From DAOTZR01 sp034432595 (GTDB taxonomy: Bacteria > Chloroflexota > Anaerolineae > B4-G1 > SLSP01): 64,000 nucleotides of DNA. The stretch lies in NCBI GenBank assembly GCA_034432595.1, contig DAOUBT010000004.1:1-64000 (forward strand), in the 5' to 3' direction. Below, piece by piece: positions 57,101 to 64,000 of this stretch (positions within the stretch are counted from its first letter, which is position 1; each line of letters begins with the position of its first letter). The notes under the pieces were generated by a model. That model saw only the letters and a program-made list of their open reading frames with translations. It did not search any database and was not told the origin of the DNA. The translations under genes were made by a program, and so were the position numbers.

Positions 57101-59153
57101 TGACGCCTTCCACATCGGTGCGCTGGTGTCCCCAGGTGGGGTGTTTTTGCACATCGGGGATGACGAGGGTGCGCAGCATGCGCATGGTCTCGTGGCTGAG
57201 GTTGCTCTCTTCAGGGCCAAAGGTCGCGCCCAGCACCGTCTCTGGATGCTCGAAACCCCGACATGCCGCGATGGTGAGTTTGCCATCCGGCGTGAGGAGC
57301 AGGATGGAGGCCGAGTCAAAGGAGATGACCTGCTCCAGTTGCTCCAGGCCGCGATTGAGCACCTCCTCCAGGTCCAGGGTGCTGTTGACCATGCGCGCCA
57401 GGTCCGCGAGCAGGGTGGCTGTGCGGCGTTCCTGCTCCGTCTGCCGGTAGAGCTGCGCGTTGTGGAGCGCCACGGCGGCCTGATGGGCGACGGCGGTGAG
57501 CAGGCGCACATCCTCATCGCTGAAGGCATGGCGCTGCTCGCTCTCCACGTTGAACACGCCGATGATGCGCTCGCCAATGCGCAAGGGGATGGCCAGTTCA
57601 GCTTGCGTGGTCGGATCGGTGCGGATGAAATGGGGGGACTGCGTCACATCCTGTGCCAGATATACTTCGCCCGTAGCCGCGGCGTAACCCACAATGCCCT
57701 TTCCCAAGGGGATGCGTTTTTCACGGACAGCGGGATCGAAATAGTTGGGGCTGGCTGCCACATACAGGGCCTGCTCGTTCTCATCCAATAGCAAAATTGA
57801 GGTATTGCGGAAGCCAAAGGTGGTCTCTACAGCGTTGATGATTTCCTGCAGCACCTGCATAATATCCAGCGTGGAGTTCAGACGCTGGGAAATGCTCTGC
57901 AGAATGAGCAGCTCTTTGCGCTCGCGGATGATGTGCGCCTGCTGCCGTTTGAGCCGATCTTGCAGGCGGTTGAAGGCGCGTACCAGGTCCCCTACCTCAT
58001 CATGAGAAATAATAGGCAGGGGATGCAGCTCAATTTCATCGCCGCGGCTCAGTTCGTGCAGGCGTTGTGTGAGATAGGCCATGTCGCGGGTGAAATCCAC
58101 CGCTGCGGAGCGGTTGACCACAAACACAAACACAATCATCAAGCCAGCAAAAGCCCCCAAAATCAACAGGGCACGCCGCATTAACGGGCTGGCAAAGGGA
58201 TTGATGCGGTACACAAACCCCACCTTCCAGGGCTCTTCCCCACTGCGATACACCGGTGAGGTCACGGCTGCCCAGGCTGGCGTTTCAATGTAAGTAGATT
58301 CCGTCATCACCCGGGACCAGTCCACCCCCACATCCTGGAAAGCGCGCGGCACCCTCGTTAAAAGTTGCCCCTCATCATCCAACAAAAAACCATACCCCTC
58401 GATCCCCTGCAGCTCTTCCACAGTAGCCACCCAATCGGTGTTGTAGTGCAAATAGGGGAAGACATGCTGATTGAGGGTCTGTAAGAGCAACTGGTATTTG
58501 TTGTAGAGCATGATGCGCGAGCTCTGGTAGATAATGGCGTAACCCAAGAGAGCCAGAAAGACCAGGCAGACGCTGATGAGCAGGAGCATGGTCAGCAATT
58601 GCCGGGCCACGAGGGTAAACCGTGGCCGGGTAAGCTCATCCTGGACGGCATGGGTCACCAGCAAAACCGGCATCACAAGCTGACGCAGGCCCAGGTAAAT
58701 CAACAGGGACAGCGCACAGGCCACCACCAGAATCAATCCGGAAGAAGGGAGCTGCTCCTGTAGGGTATAGCGCGGATCCAGGGCTGCAGCGATAAAATCT
58801 GATGCCAGCGTGACCACCAGTGTGATGAGAAGGGGGCGGTAGAAGAAACGGAGAGGAATCGAGAAAGCGGCCTGACGCGCCTGCAACAACGTGTTCAAAG
58901 GCGGCGTCTCGCCCGCTTGCAAGCGCCGCCCCAGCGCTTCGATAGGCTCAAAAGCCCGGTATAGGGCCCACCCCACCAGGAGTGGAACTAACGGACCAAA
59001 CAAGAGAGAATTCCTCAGCCCCAAACGAGCAGAGGTTTCCTCCTGCGCGGTCAGAATCGGGCTGATGAGGGCCAACAATACAACGCCCCCCGTCGCAATA
59101 CCAGCGACGAGCAAGACAGCCTTACGGCGCAGCCCGATTAGCTCAGAAGCCAT
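54093..59153 (-). CDS. Giant membrane hybrid histidine kinase with HAMP, four GAF, PAS and a pseudo-receiver
   Basis: A 1686-residue kinase. The N terminus has several membrane helices (about 10-340), including a last pair around a short extracytoplasmic sensor. A HAMP domain (about 350-405) leads into four GAF domains (about 420-1100), PAS (about 1125-1190), HisKA with His1209 in SHEMRTPLTS, and HATPase (LISNAIKF, DRGPGIAPE, GTGLGLSI). The C-terminal receiver-like domain is degenerate: the phospho-acceptor position in IVLNTRL is Asn1529, the acidic pocket is LLIGPRD, and the Lys is Arg. A further region (about 1620-1686) is unrecognised. The start is ATG 59153, 24 nt after a CheY-like regulator gene. 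The likely apex sensor of this operon. Confidence 0.9.
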   Translation of the reverse strand: MASELIGLRRKAVLLVAGIATGGVVLLALISPILTAQEETSARLGLRNSLLFGPLVPLLVGWALYRAFEPIEALGRRLQAGETPPLNTLLQARQAAFSIPLRFFYRPLLITLVVTLASDFIAAALDPRYTLQEQLPSSGLILVVACALSLLIYLGLRQLVMPVLLVTHAVQDELTRPRFTLVARQLLTMLLLISVCLVFLALLGYAIIYQSSRIMLYNKYQLLLQTLNQHVFPYLHYNTDWVATVEELQGIEGYGFLLDDEGQLLTRVPRAFQDVGVDWSRVMTESTYIETPAWAAVTSPVYRSGEEPWKVGFVYRINPFASPLMRRALLILGAFAGLMIVFVFVVNRSAAVDFTRDMAYLTQRLHELSRGDEIELHPLPIISHDEVGDLVRAFNRLQDRLKRQQAHIIRERKELLILQSISQRLNSTLDIMQVLQEIINAVETTFGFRNTSILLLDENEQALYVAASPNYFDPAVREKRIPLGKGIVGYAAATGEVYLAQDVTQSPHFIRTDPTTQAELAIPLRIGERIIGVFNVESEQRHAFSDEDVRLLTAVAHQAAVALHNAQLYRQTEQERRTATLLADLARMVNSTLDLEEVLNRGLEQLEQVISFDSASILLLTPDGKLTIAACRGFEHPETVLGATFGPEESNLSHETMRMLRTLVIPDVQKHPTWGHQRTDVEGVKTIRSWIGAPLTVQGEGIGLLTVDKHEPDFYTPEDARKASLFAAQLATAVHNARLYQQMQAHARDLGVLLKASEHISGLLDVRRLLHEIVHFVRDTFGYPVVALHLVDERTGDLSYVSQNETLSLLDPIPLILNPEHSLVAEAAATRTTQRRQHPADGVAVSHLRSELAIPMFSGEKVIGVFHLACTRANAFDERATQLLTALANQVAVALQNARLYERVQTQAARLSILQQVSHTITSILDPRALMQAVVEAVAKAFTYPHVGIFLFDPAARVLYIGYQVGYPESTYDLRLSLDGPGLTVAAARSGKPVLCNDVSLDPRYVPGMPEIRAELAIPLMGREGLIGVFNLETQHVNAFTPEDVDLFMALGQQITVALENAHLFANVTEQARQLARLADTLAQEKRKLDVTLRTMVDGLLVTAPDGSVVLVNPAAEAILNRPAHEILGRPLGASAAEQELNRLITEAMRDPASTFMTEITLEDHRSFKASAAAAEEAAELGVVTLLRDITHEKELDRMKTEFISTVSHEMRTPLTSVLGFARVTRKHLERDLIPHLPADNGRVQEALKRVLNNLDIIQKEAQRLNQLANDVLDIARIEAGRMAWNDQPLHVPQLLEQVLEELRPLLEQQQLSIRRRVQESLPPLYADAERVRQVLFNLISNAIKFSPPGESITITLKTLAPGERLEDWPVPEGGALLVSVSDRGPGIAPELQARLFKRFQQLTSNGLTDKPQGTGLGLSICHEIISHYHGFIGVDSAPGRGSTFFFALPWQGAPQERTSAVVPESRPRGSTGPLSVSAPVLLIGPRDAALQTLHDNLPSLGYPVLHAQSGSEGITLARQQAPALIVLNTRLTDLTAFDVLRILKSDPQTLRIPVFLLATHQHELDLGRQRGADLCLRLPVAEDLLLQHAQTLLRLYRSSTELPAETPLAGMMSYLNADGFQVLDAYDVHSALLTGQTVTLQSWLMTQLRPDESAWQAVRLKHPVHGREVIVLMREKRESNGHELT

Positions 59154-59177
59154 AAGTTATCCCTTACAGGCTACCGA

Positions 59178-59561
59178 TCAGCCCTCCAGGTGGAGAATGG
59201 ACACCGCGCGTTCCATAATGAAATCCGGATCGAAAGGCTTGGTGATGTATTCATCAGCTCCGGCGCGATTGCCCTGTTCTTTATCCACAGCCTGCCCTTT
59301 GGCCGTGAGCAAAATCACGTACACCGATGGATGTTGCGCTTTAATCTGCGCGCACACTTCGTACCCGCTTTTCTTGGGCATCATCACATCGAGGAAAATC
59401 AGGTCCGGCACCTCGCTCAACGCCAATTCGAGGGCTTCCTCTCCATCTCCGGCGGTCAAAAGCTCTACATCTTGATCTTCGAGGTCTTCCAGAGTCTGGG
59501 TTAGAAGCGTGCGGATGAAGGCCTCATCGTCAACAATCATAATTTTACGGCTTTGCGTCAT
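59178..59561 (-). CDS. CheY-like single-domain response regulator
   Basis: A 127-residue stand-alone receiver: Asp11, Asp12, phospho-acceptor Asp58 in IFLDVMMP, Thr in LLTAKG and Lys108 in YITKPF. No output domain, so it works by protein contact or as a phosphorelay intermediate. The start is ATG 59561, with GGAGGAACT immediately before; a longer frame upstream lacks a ribosome site. It leads the reverse-strand run followed by two hybrid kinases (gaps of 24 nt and a 29-nt overlap), and so is probably their partner. The second kinase's degenerate receiver makes this protein the natural intact one. Confidence 0.93.
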   Translation of the reverse strand: MTQSRKIMIVDDEAFIRTLLTQTLEDLEDQDVELLTAGDGEEALELALSEVPDLIFLDVMMPKKSGYEVCAQIKAQHPSVYVILLTAKGQAVDKEQGNRAGADEYITKPFDPDFIMERAVSILHLEG

Positions 59562-60094
59562 AGTTCCTCCTGATTCAACCTGCGGTGCCTGGATGTATGG
59601 GCTACAAAACCTCCGTGCCACAAGGAAACCAGGAAACTTTCCCCGGCCATCTTCGCGGTCAAACGGATTGTGCAGCCTCATCTTTATCTTAATACAAAGC
59701 AACTTTATCATGCTCTGGAAAGTAGTCAAGTATTTTCCCCAGGCCTTTGCCCTGGCCGATGCGCCATGAGCAAACGGGGGGCATGTATGGCGTTGAGCAG
59801 ACACGAGCAGCCCATGCTGGACTGGCATTCGCTATGTTGGAGCCGTGGCTAAGAGCCGTGAGCTATGAGGCAAAGAACATTCAGGCGGGGTGGACGTGAG
59901 TGAAGGCCATGCCTGCGCCCACCCCAATCCAGGCTGACGGTGATTTCAATCGCCATCCTGGTGCTGAAAGTAAGCCGTTACGCACAAAAATTGGTATCTC
60001 AGGATTAACCTAACCGTAACTGCCTTGAAACACCCTGAAACCCCCACTTGTGGTATGCTTTGAGCAGTACTTATCCAAGAGATGGTAGGGATCT
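59562..60094. other. Divergent intergenic region between the regulator and AlkA-like genes
   Basis: 533 nt without a credible gene, between divergently read genes. It contains the candidate reverse-strand promoter at 59702-59729. The forward side near 60045-60075 (TTGTGG...TTATCC, 17-nt spacer) is a weaker promoter candidate for the AlkA-like gene. A shared regulator site is plausible for such a divergent pair, but I see no clear operator. Confidence 0.4.
59702..59729 (-). promoter_or_regulatory. Candidate promoter of the regulator-kinase operon
   Basis: On the reverse strand, TTGACT (59729-59724), a 16-nt spacer and TAAAGT (59707-59702) would give a leader of about 135 nt. Confidence 0.35.
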
Positions 60095-61000
60095 ATGCAT
60101 TGGACTCTGACGACACCGGCGGATTTTTCTCTGGCCAATATGCTGAAACGCTCCTGGCCTTTCTTACTCCGTCCCTTTGAAAAGACGGGGCATCCAGAGC
60201 GTTTGCATCGCGTGGAGCGCCTGAGCACAGGCACCATCGTGGCACTGACGATAGCGCACGCACCGGGCGGTCTCACCTTAGCCGTCAGCGAACGGCTCAG
60301 TGGCCCCGAAACCGAAGAACTCAGCCAGAAAATGTGGCGCGCCCTGCGTTTAGGGGAAGACCTGAGCGCCTTCCTGATCCTGCAGCGAGAACTGACTCCG
60401 GAGATCAACATCAGCGATGCCCCGCGTTTTCTGCGCAGCAGCAGCTTGTTTGAGGACCTCGTCAAGGCCTTCATTATCATCCAATCCCCGCCGGGATGGT
60501 ATGACTATCGCATCTCCTGGCTGGTGGATCGCATTGGTGATCCCTTGCCGCGCAATCCCACCCTCCACGCTTTCCCGACGCCCGCGCAGTTGCTCTGGGA
60601 GCAACTCTTACTCAAAGGAATGTTCGGGCCGGAGCTGGCGCGCAACCTGCTCCAACTGGCGGAATTGTTCCAGGCTGAGGGGGAGAGCCTGGAAAGCCTG
60701 CCGCAATCTCCGCTGCCGGAACACGCGCTGAACACCCTCTTCGATCATCTCCCTGACCTGGATCAGGCCACGCTGGATCTCATCATGTTGCTGACGGGGC
60801 ATTACGAACACGTCCCGACAACGCTCAATGCCTACCGACGCCTTTTTGGCAAGTTTCAAACCGATGCCCTGCTCCAGAGCCCTCTGGAGACCCTGCTCAG
60901 GCCCTGGCATCCCTGGGAAACCCTGGCTTACTGGCTGGGTTCCGGACTACCCAAACCTGTGAAAGGGGTGACCGCCCATGCCAACGCCACGTACCGATAA
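60095..61000 (+). CDS. Degenerate AlkA/HhH-GPD DNA glycosylase-like protein
   Basis: A 301-residue protein with the two-domain layout of AlkA-type 3-methyladenine glycosylases: an N-terminal beta domain (PADFSLANML, then STGTIVALTIAHAPGGLTLAV) and a helical domain (SSSLFEDLVKAFIIIQS, FPTPAQLLWEQ). Where functional enzymes have LPGIGxxTAxxxLLxxxGxxDxxPxDDxxxR, this protein has LPDLDQATLDLIMLLTGHYEHVPTTLNAYRR. The hairpin glycines (residues about 219-223) are gone and the catalytic Asp position (about 240) is Thr. I therefore predict the fold without glycosylase activity, perhaps DNA or lesion binding. It overlaps the following sensor gene by 23 nt, an unusual coupling. The start is ATG 60095. 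The family identification is by eye and moderately secure. Confidence 0.65.
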   Translation: MHWTLTTPADFSLANMLKRSWPFLLRPFEKTGHPERLHRVERLSTGTIVALTIAHAPGGLTLAVSERLSGPETEELSQKMWRALRLGEDLSAFLILQRELTPEINISDAPRFLRSSSLFEDLVKAFIIIQSPPGWYDYRISWLVDRIGDPLPRNPTLHAFPTPAQLLWEQLLLKGMFGPELARNLLQLAELFQAEGESLESLPQSPLPEHALNTLFDHLPDLDQATLDLIMLLTGHYEHVPTTLNAYRRLFGKFQTDALLQSPLETLLRPWHPWETLAYWLGSGLPKPVKGVTAHANATYR

Positions 61001-62711
61001 ACCTTCCGCCTGGCGCGAAGAGATTGAATCTCTGCGCAAGGAGCTGCTCCAGGGAGCGCCCTCCGCTACCCTGATGACGCGCCTTGCCAACCTGGAAAAG
61101 CGCTTACAGGAAGAAGCTCAGCGCAATGCCGAAGCGCAACAGCGCGCGCTGCACATGGTTTACACCCTCGCTCACGATGTGAATGCCAGCCTGGATTGGA
61201 TGCAAACTATCGAACCAGCGCTGAAAATTCTGGTCACGATGACGCGGGCCGAACGTGGCTTACTGCTCTTGTTGGATGAAAACGGTCAACCCCATGTCCG
61301 CTCCATCCATTACGCCGCAACGCCATCCCTGCAAGGTACCGATACAAGTTTTAGCCGCAGCATTGTCCAGGAAGCCCTGCAGCGCGCCCAGCCCATCCTT
61401 ACCAGCGACGCGCAGCTCGATCCGCGCTTTTCCGGTCAAGATAGCGTCGTGTTACGCGGCCTCCATGCCGTCCTCTGCGTTCCCCTCATTGCCCTGGGCC
61501 GCACCCTGGGGGCCATCTACCTGGAGAACCGCACGTCAGGCAACGCCTTCAGCGATGAGGATGTGGAGTTGCTGGGCATGGCCGCCGAATTGACGGCGCT
61601 CGCCATCACCAACGCGCAAAAGTATCAACTCTTGCAACAACGTTTAAACGCCCGCAACCGCGATGTCAAATTCCTGCAAGAGATGCTCATCGCGTTAGAC
61701 GAAGACTACAATTACACCCGCATCATCCATCAAGGCTTGCTGTGGGCGATGCGCGCCGTGGGCGCTGCACGGGGTGCGCTGGGCACCCTGGAGACCGGTG
61801 GCCTGCGCTGGCAGGCGCAACAGGGCGGCGCAGCGCTCAACAACGAGCTGGCGCATCACGTCCTGCAGCAACGACGGGCGCAGATAAGCCAGCATCAAAT
61901 GGTCGTTCCGCTGCTCCGCGCCCGGCATCCTCTGGGCGTGCTGGTGCTGGAAAGCGAAACCCTCCCTTTCAGCGACGAACAAAGCGCCGTCGCCCAACAA
62001 GTCGCCAATCTCATGGCGCTTTACCTGGAAAGCGCACGCCTCTACGAGGCGCTGCGCGGAGCGCGTGAGGCGCAATGGCGGCTGGTGGACCAGATGTTGG
62101 AGAGCTTCGCCGTTCCATTGCAGGCCTTAGAGCATGGTGAGGCGCAAGCCCCCTCCCTGCTACGCCGCGCATGGGAGAACCTGCGCCTGTTTGCCCTGCT
62201 GGAGCAAGGCCGCTATCCCCTGGCCCTGCTGCCGGTGAAGCTACGCCCGGCTCTTGAAGCAGCCCTGGAAGCCTGCCGCCCGGCATGGATGGACAAGGCG
62301 TTACAGGTCGAGCTTGACCTGGAGGACAACCTGCCGCCGGTGCTGGCCGATTCGGAAGCCCTGAACACGATTTTCCTCCACTTGCTCGATAACGCCATCG
62401 CTTACACACCGGCGCAAGGGCGCATCATCCTGCGCATCACCACGGACCCCCATGAAACGGGAACGCTGGTGTGCAGCATCGAAGATAGCGGATACGGCAT
62501 CAACCTCACGGAACAAAGGGAGATTTTCACCCCCTTCTTCCGCTCGCAAGATCCGCGCGTGCAGGCTGTGCCGGGCAGTGGGCTGGGATTGGCGATAGTC
62601 AAGCGGCTGGTGGAAATCCACGGTGGGGTTATGGGCTTCCACAGCGAACCGGGCGTGGGAAGTCGCTTCTTCTTCACGCTCCCCCAAAGCGATAACAACG
62701 GCCTGCTGTAA
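60978..62711 (+). CDS. GAF-GAF-HATPase sensor protein lacking the phospho-acceptor histidine
   Basis: A 577-residue soluble protein: a coiled coil (about 20-60), a GAF domain (about 65-215), a second, shorter GAF-like domain (about 235-365), then a helical region where HisKA would lie. The H-box is replaced by LVDQMLESFAVPLQAL (about 370-385), which has no His. The HATPase domain is intact: LLDNAIAY, DSGYGINL, GSGLGLAIVKRLVEIHGG. So it binds ATP but cannot autophosphorylate in the usual way. It may act by dimerising with another kinase or by binding ATP as a signal. The ATG start overlaps the AlkA-like gene. A bidirectional terminator follows. Confidence 0.85.
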   Translation: MPTPRTDKPSAWREEIESLRKELLQGAPSATLMTRLANLEKRLQEEAQRNAEAQQRALHMVYTLAHDVNASLDWMQTIEPALKILVTMTRAERGLLLLLDENGQPHVRSIHYAATPSLQGTDTSFSRSIVQEALQRAQPILTSDAQLDPRFSGQDSVVLRGLHAVLCVPLIALGRTLGAIYLENRTSGNAFSDEDVELLGMAAELTALAITNAQKYQLLQQRLNARNRDVKFLQEMLIALDEDYNYTRIIHQGLLWAMRAVGAARGALGTLETGGLRWQAQQGGAALNNELAHHVLQQRRAQISQHQMVVPLLRARHPLGVLVLESETLPFSDEQSAVAQQVANLMALYLESARLYEALRGAREAQWRLVDQMLESFAVPLQALEHGEAQAPSLLRRAWENLRLFALLEQGRYPLALLPVKLRPALEAALEACRPAWMDKALQVELDLEDNLPPVLADSEALNTIFLHLLDNAIAYTPAQGRIILRITTDPHETGTLVCSIEDSGYGINLTEQREIFTPFFRSQDPRVQAVPGSGLGLAIVKRLVEIHGGVMGFHSEPGVGSRFFFTLPQSDNNGLL

Positions 62712-62718
62712 CCACAGA

Positions 62719-62755
62719 AAACGCGCTAAGGAGACCCTGTCCCCTTAGCGCGTTT
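62719..62755. terminator. Bidirectional terminator hairpin
   Basis: AAACGCGCTAAGG (62719-62731) and CCTTAGCGCGTTT (62743-62755) form a perfect 13-bp stem with an 11-nt loop, between converging genes. A and T runs at its ends serve both strands. Confidence 0.85.
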
Positions 62756-62775
62756 CAATCCAGAGACAAGCACCG

Positions 62776-64000
62776 CTATGGTTTCAACCCGGCCAGCTCC
62801 AACGCCGCGTGGAGGACAGGCTGAACCAGCGCCGCGTCCGTCACCTCGCAGTACACCCGCAACAGGGGCTCTGTGCCGGAGAAGCGAATCAACACCCACC
62901 CATACTCACCCAGATCGTATTTATAGCCATCCACCGTCACCACGTCGTACACCGGCAGGCCGGCGAGCCGTTCCGGACGCTGTTTTTCAAGGCGGGCGAT
63001 CACCTGAGGGCGCAGCTCCGCCGGGAAGCGCGTGTCAATCCGGTCGTAGTGATACGTCTGCCCCAGCACATCGAACAGTTCCTGCATCAAAGCCGCAGGC
63101 GATTTTCGCGCGCGCAGCATGAAATCCACAAAATAGAGATTGCCCAGGATGCCATCCCGCTCCGGCACATTGCCCCGGAAGGCGTAGCCGCCGCTCTCCT
63201 CACCACCGATAAGCGCGTCCACTTCCAGGAATTTCGGAGCGATGTACTTAAAGCCCACGCCCGTTTCGTACACCGGCACACCATAACGCTCGGCCAGGCG
63301 GTTCAACATACAACTTGATGAGAGGGTCTTCACGATAGGGCCGCGCTCGCCGCGATATGCCAGCAAGTAATAGGTGAGCAAGGAGAAGACGCGCAACTGA
63401 TCGAGAAAGACACCATGCTCGTCCCCGATGCCCATGCGATCCGCGTCGCCGTCATTGATGAGCAGCACATCCGCGCCCACCTCCGTTGTGCGGCGCAGCG
63501 CCACGTCAATGTTAGGGCGGATAGGCTCCGGGCGCTTCATCTCCGGGAAAATGGGATTACGTCCGGCGTGTACTTCGATAATCCGGTTCGATCCGCCCCC
63601 TAACAGGCGTGGATACCAGCCAGAGGCATTCCCCCACATTGGCTCCACCAGGATGGTCAGCCCCGCCTGCCGCAAGCGTTCCAGGTCCACCAGCGTTTGC
63701 AGATGCGCCTCATAAGCGGGAGCCGGGTCCCAGCGCTGCACCAGCCCGCTGGCTTCGGCGCGTTCCAGCGGTAGACGGCGCACCTCAGCCTCGCTGGCGG
63801 GGATGAGGGCCTCGATCTGTTTCAGGCCCGCCGGAGCAACAGCGCCGCCATGCTCATCACGCACCTTAAAGCCGTTATCCGTGGGCGGATTGTGGCTCGC
63901 GGTGATATTGATGGCCCCGCCCGCGCCGCGTTCCACCACTGCGTAGCTGATGACCGGCGTTGGCGTGGCGCGATCCGTCAACCAGACGGGGATGCCGTTG
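62776..64000 (-). CDS. Phosphohexomutase (phosphoglucomutase/phosphomannomutase family), 5' end beyond window
   Basis: A partial gene: 408 residues visible, with the N terminus cut by the right edge (the frame stays open to 64000). It interconverts hexose 1- and 6-phosphates. The catalytic Ser loop NITASHNPPTDNGFKV, the metal loop INDGDADRMGI, the sugar-binding GGEESGGYAF and the phosphate-binding RFSGTEPLLRVY are all present in order. These define all four domains except the start of the first. Substrate preference between glucose and mannose phosphates cannot be read. Upstream of the Ser loop, GIPVWLTDRATPTPVISYAV matches the family. Its product feeds nucleotide sugars, so it would support ugd at the other end of the window. 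Any start inside the window is spurious. Confidence 0.95.
   Translation of the reverse strand, partial: NGIPVWLTDRATPTPVISYAVVERGAGGAINITASHNPPTDNGFKVRDEHGGAVAPAGLKQIEALIPASEAEVRRLPLERAEASGLVQRWDPAPAYEAHLQTLVDLERLRQAGLTILVEPMWGNASGWYPRLLGGGSNRIIEVHAGRNPIFPEMKRPEPIRPNIDVALRRTTEVGADVLLINDGDADRMGIGDEHGVFLDQLRVFSLLTYYLLAYRGERGPIVKTLSSSCMLNRLAERYGVPVYETGVGFKYIAPKFLEVDALIGGEESGGYAFRGNVPERDGILGNLYFVDFMLRARKSPAALMQELFDVLGQTYHYDRIDTRFPAELRPQVIARLEKQRPERLAGLPVYDVVTVDGYKYDLGEYGWVLIRFSGTEPLLRVYCEVTDAALVQPVLHAALELAGLKP

Noticed and set aside
59562..59828. N-terminal extension of the CheY-like regulator
   Set aside because: The receiver begins at the ATG with GGAGGAACT; the extension has no ribosome site or domain.
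1..64000. tRNA, rRNA, insertion sequences, phage genes
   Set aside because: No cloverleaf, rRNA core sequence, transposase or integrase motif was seen on either strand.

Overview
The window looks like one contig of a GC-rich bacterium, most probably a member of the Chloroflexota (Anaerolineae-like). The basis is indirect: several very large GAF-domain sensor kinases, class IIIb nucleotide cyclases, an Flp-type pilin, a giant secreted beta-helix protein carrying a YLPxxxR-type motif, an LPxTG-like surface protein, and many short palindromic intergenic repeats. No rRNA, tRNA, insertion sequence or CRISPR array was found.

Layout. 1-813: a tandem palindromic repeat field, then the ugd promoter. 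814-3416: UDP-glucose dehydrogenase coupled to an M16 peptidase. 3586-11147: a carbohydrate cluster made of a fucose-isomerase-like protein, a split transketolase, an RpiB-like isomerase, a GH31 glycosidase and an MFS transporter. This gene set matches the sulfoglycolytic transketolase (sulfo-TK) route for sulfoquinovose, with murB coupled behind it. 12384-28389: surface proteins, comprising an Flp-like pilin, a 4872-residue beta-helix/Ig-like giant and a small LPxTG-like protein. 28396-34974: a class V aminotransferase, a small protein, a VOC protein, a histidine kinase, a Vps62-PrsW fusion, an NTR/TIMP-like protein and a small reverse-strand ORF.

35184-42552 is the most unusual block. It holds a Ycf46-type AAA ATPase, a HEAT/WD40 protein, a GrpE-like protein, a lid-less Hsp70, DUF1257 (Ycf35), DUF2997 and a radical-SAM activase, all on one strand. 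A near-consensus promoter sits in front and a hairpin-rich 193-nt spacer lies in the middle. It reads as a dedicated chaperone/AAA/FeS system.

42659-62711 is a signalling island. The reverse strand carries a response regulator, two large hybrid histidine kinases, two cyclase proteins, a 1161-residue multi-GAF kinase, a YbjN protein and a DEDDy exonuclease. The forward strand carries a degenerate AlkA-like protein overlapping a GAF/HATPase protein that lacks its phospho-acceptor histidine. Several members have lost key catalytic residues (pseudo-receiver, pseudo-HisKA, cyclase without its transition-state Arg). 62776-64000 is a phosphohexomutase cut by the right edge.

All functional statements come from reading motifs and gene order; no database search was possible.
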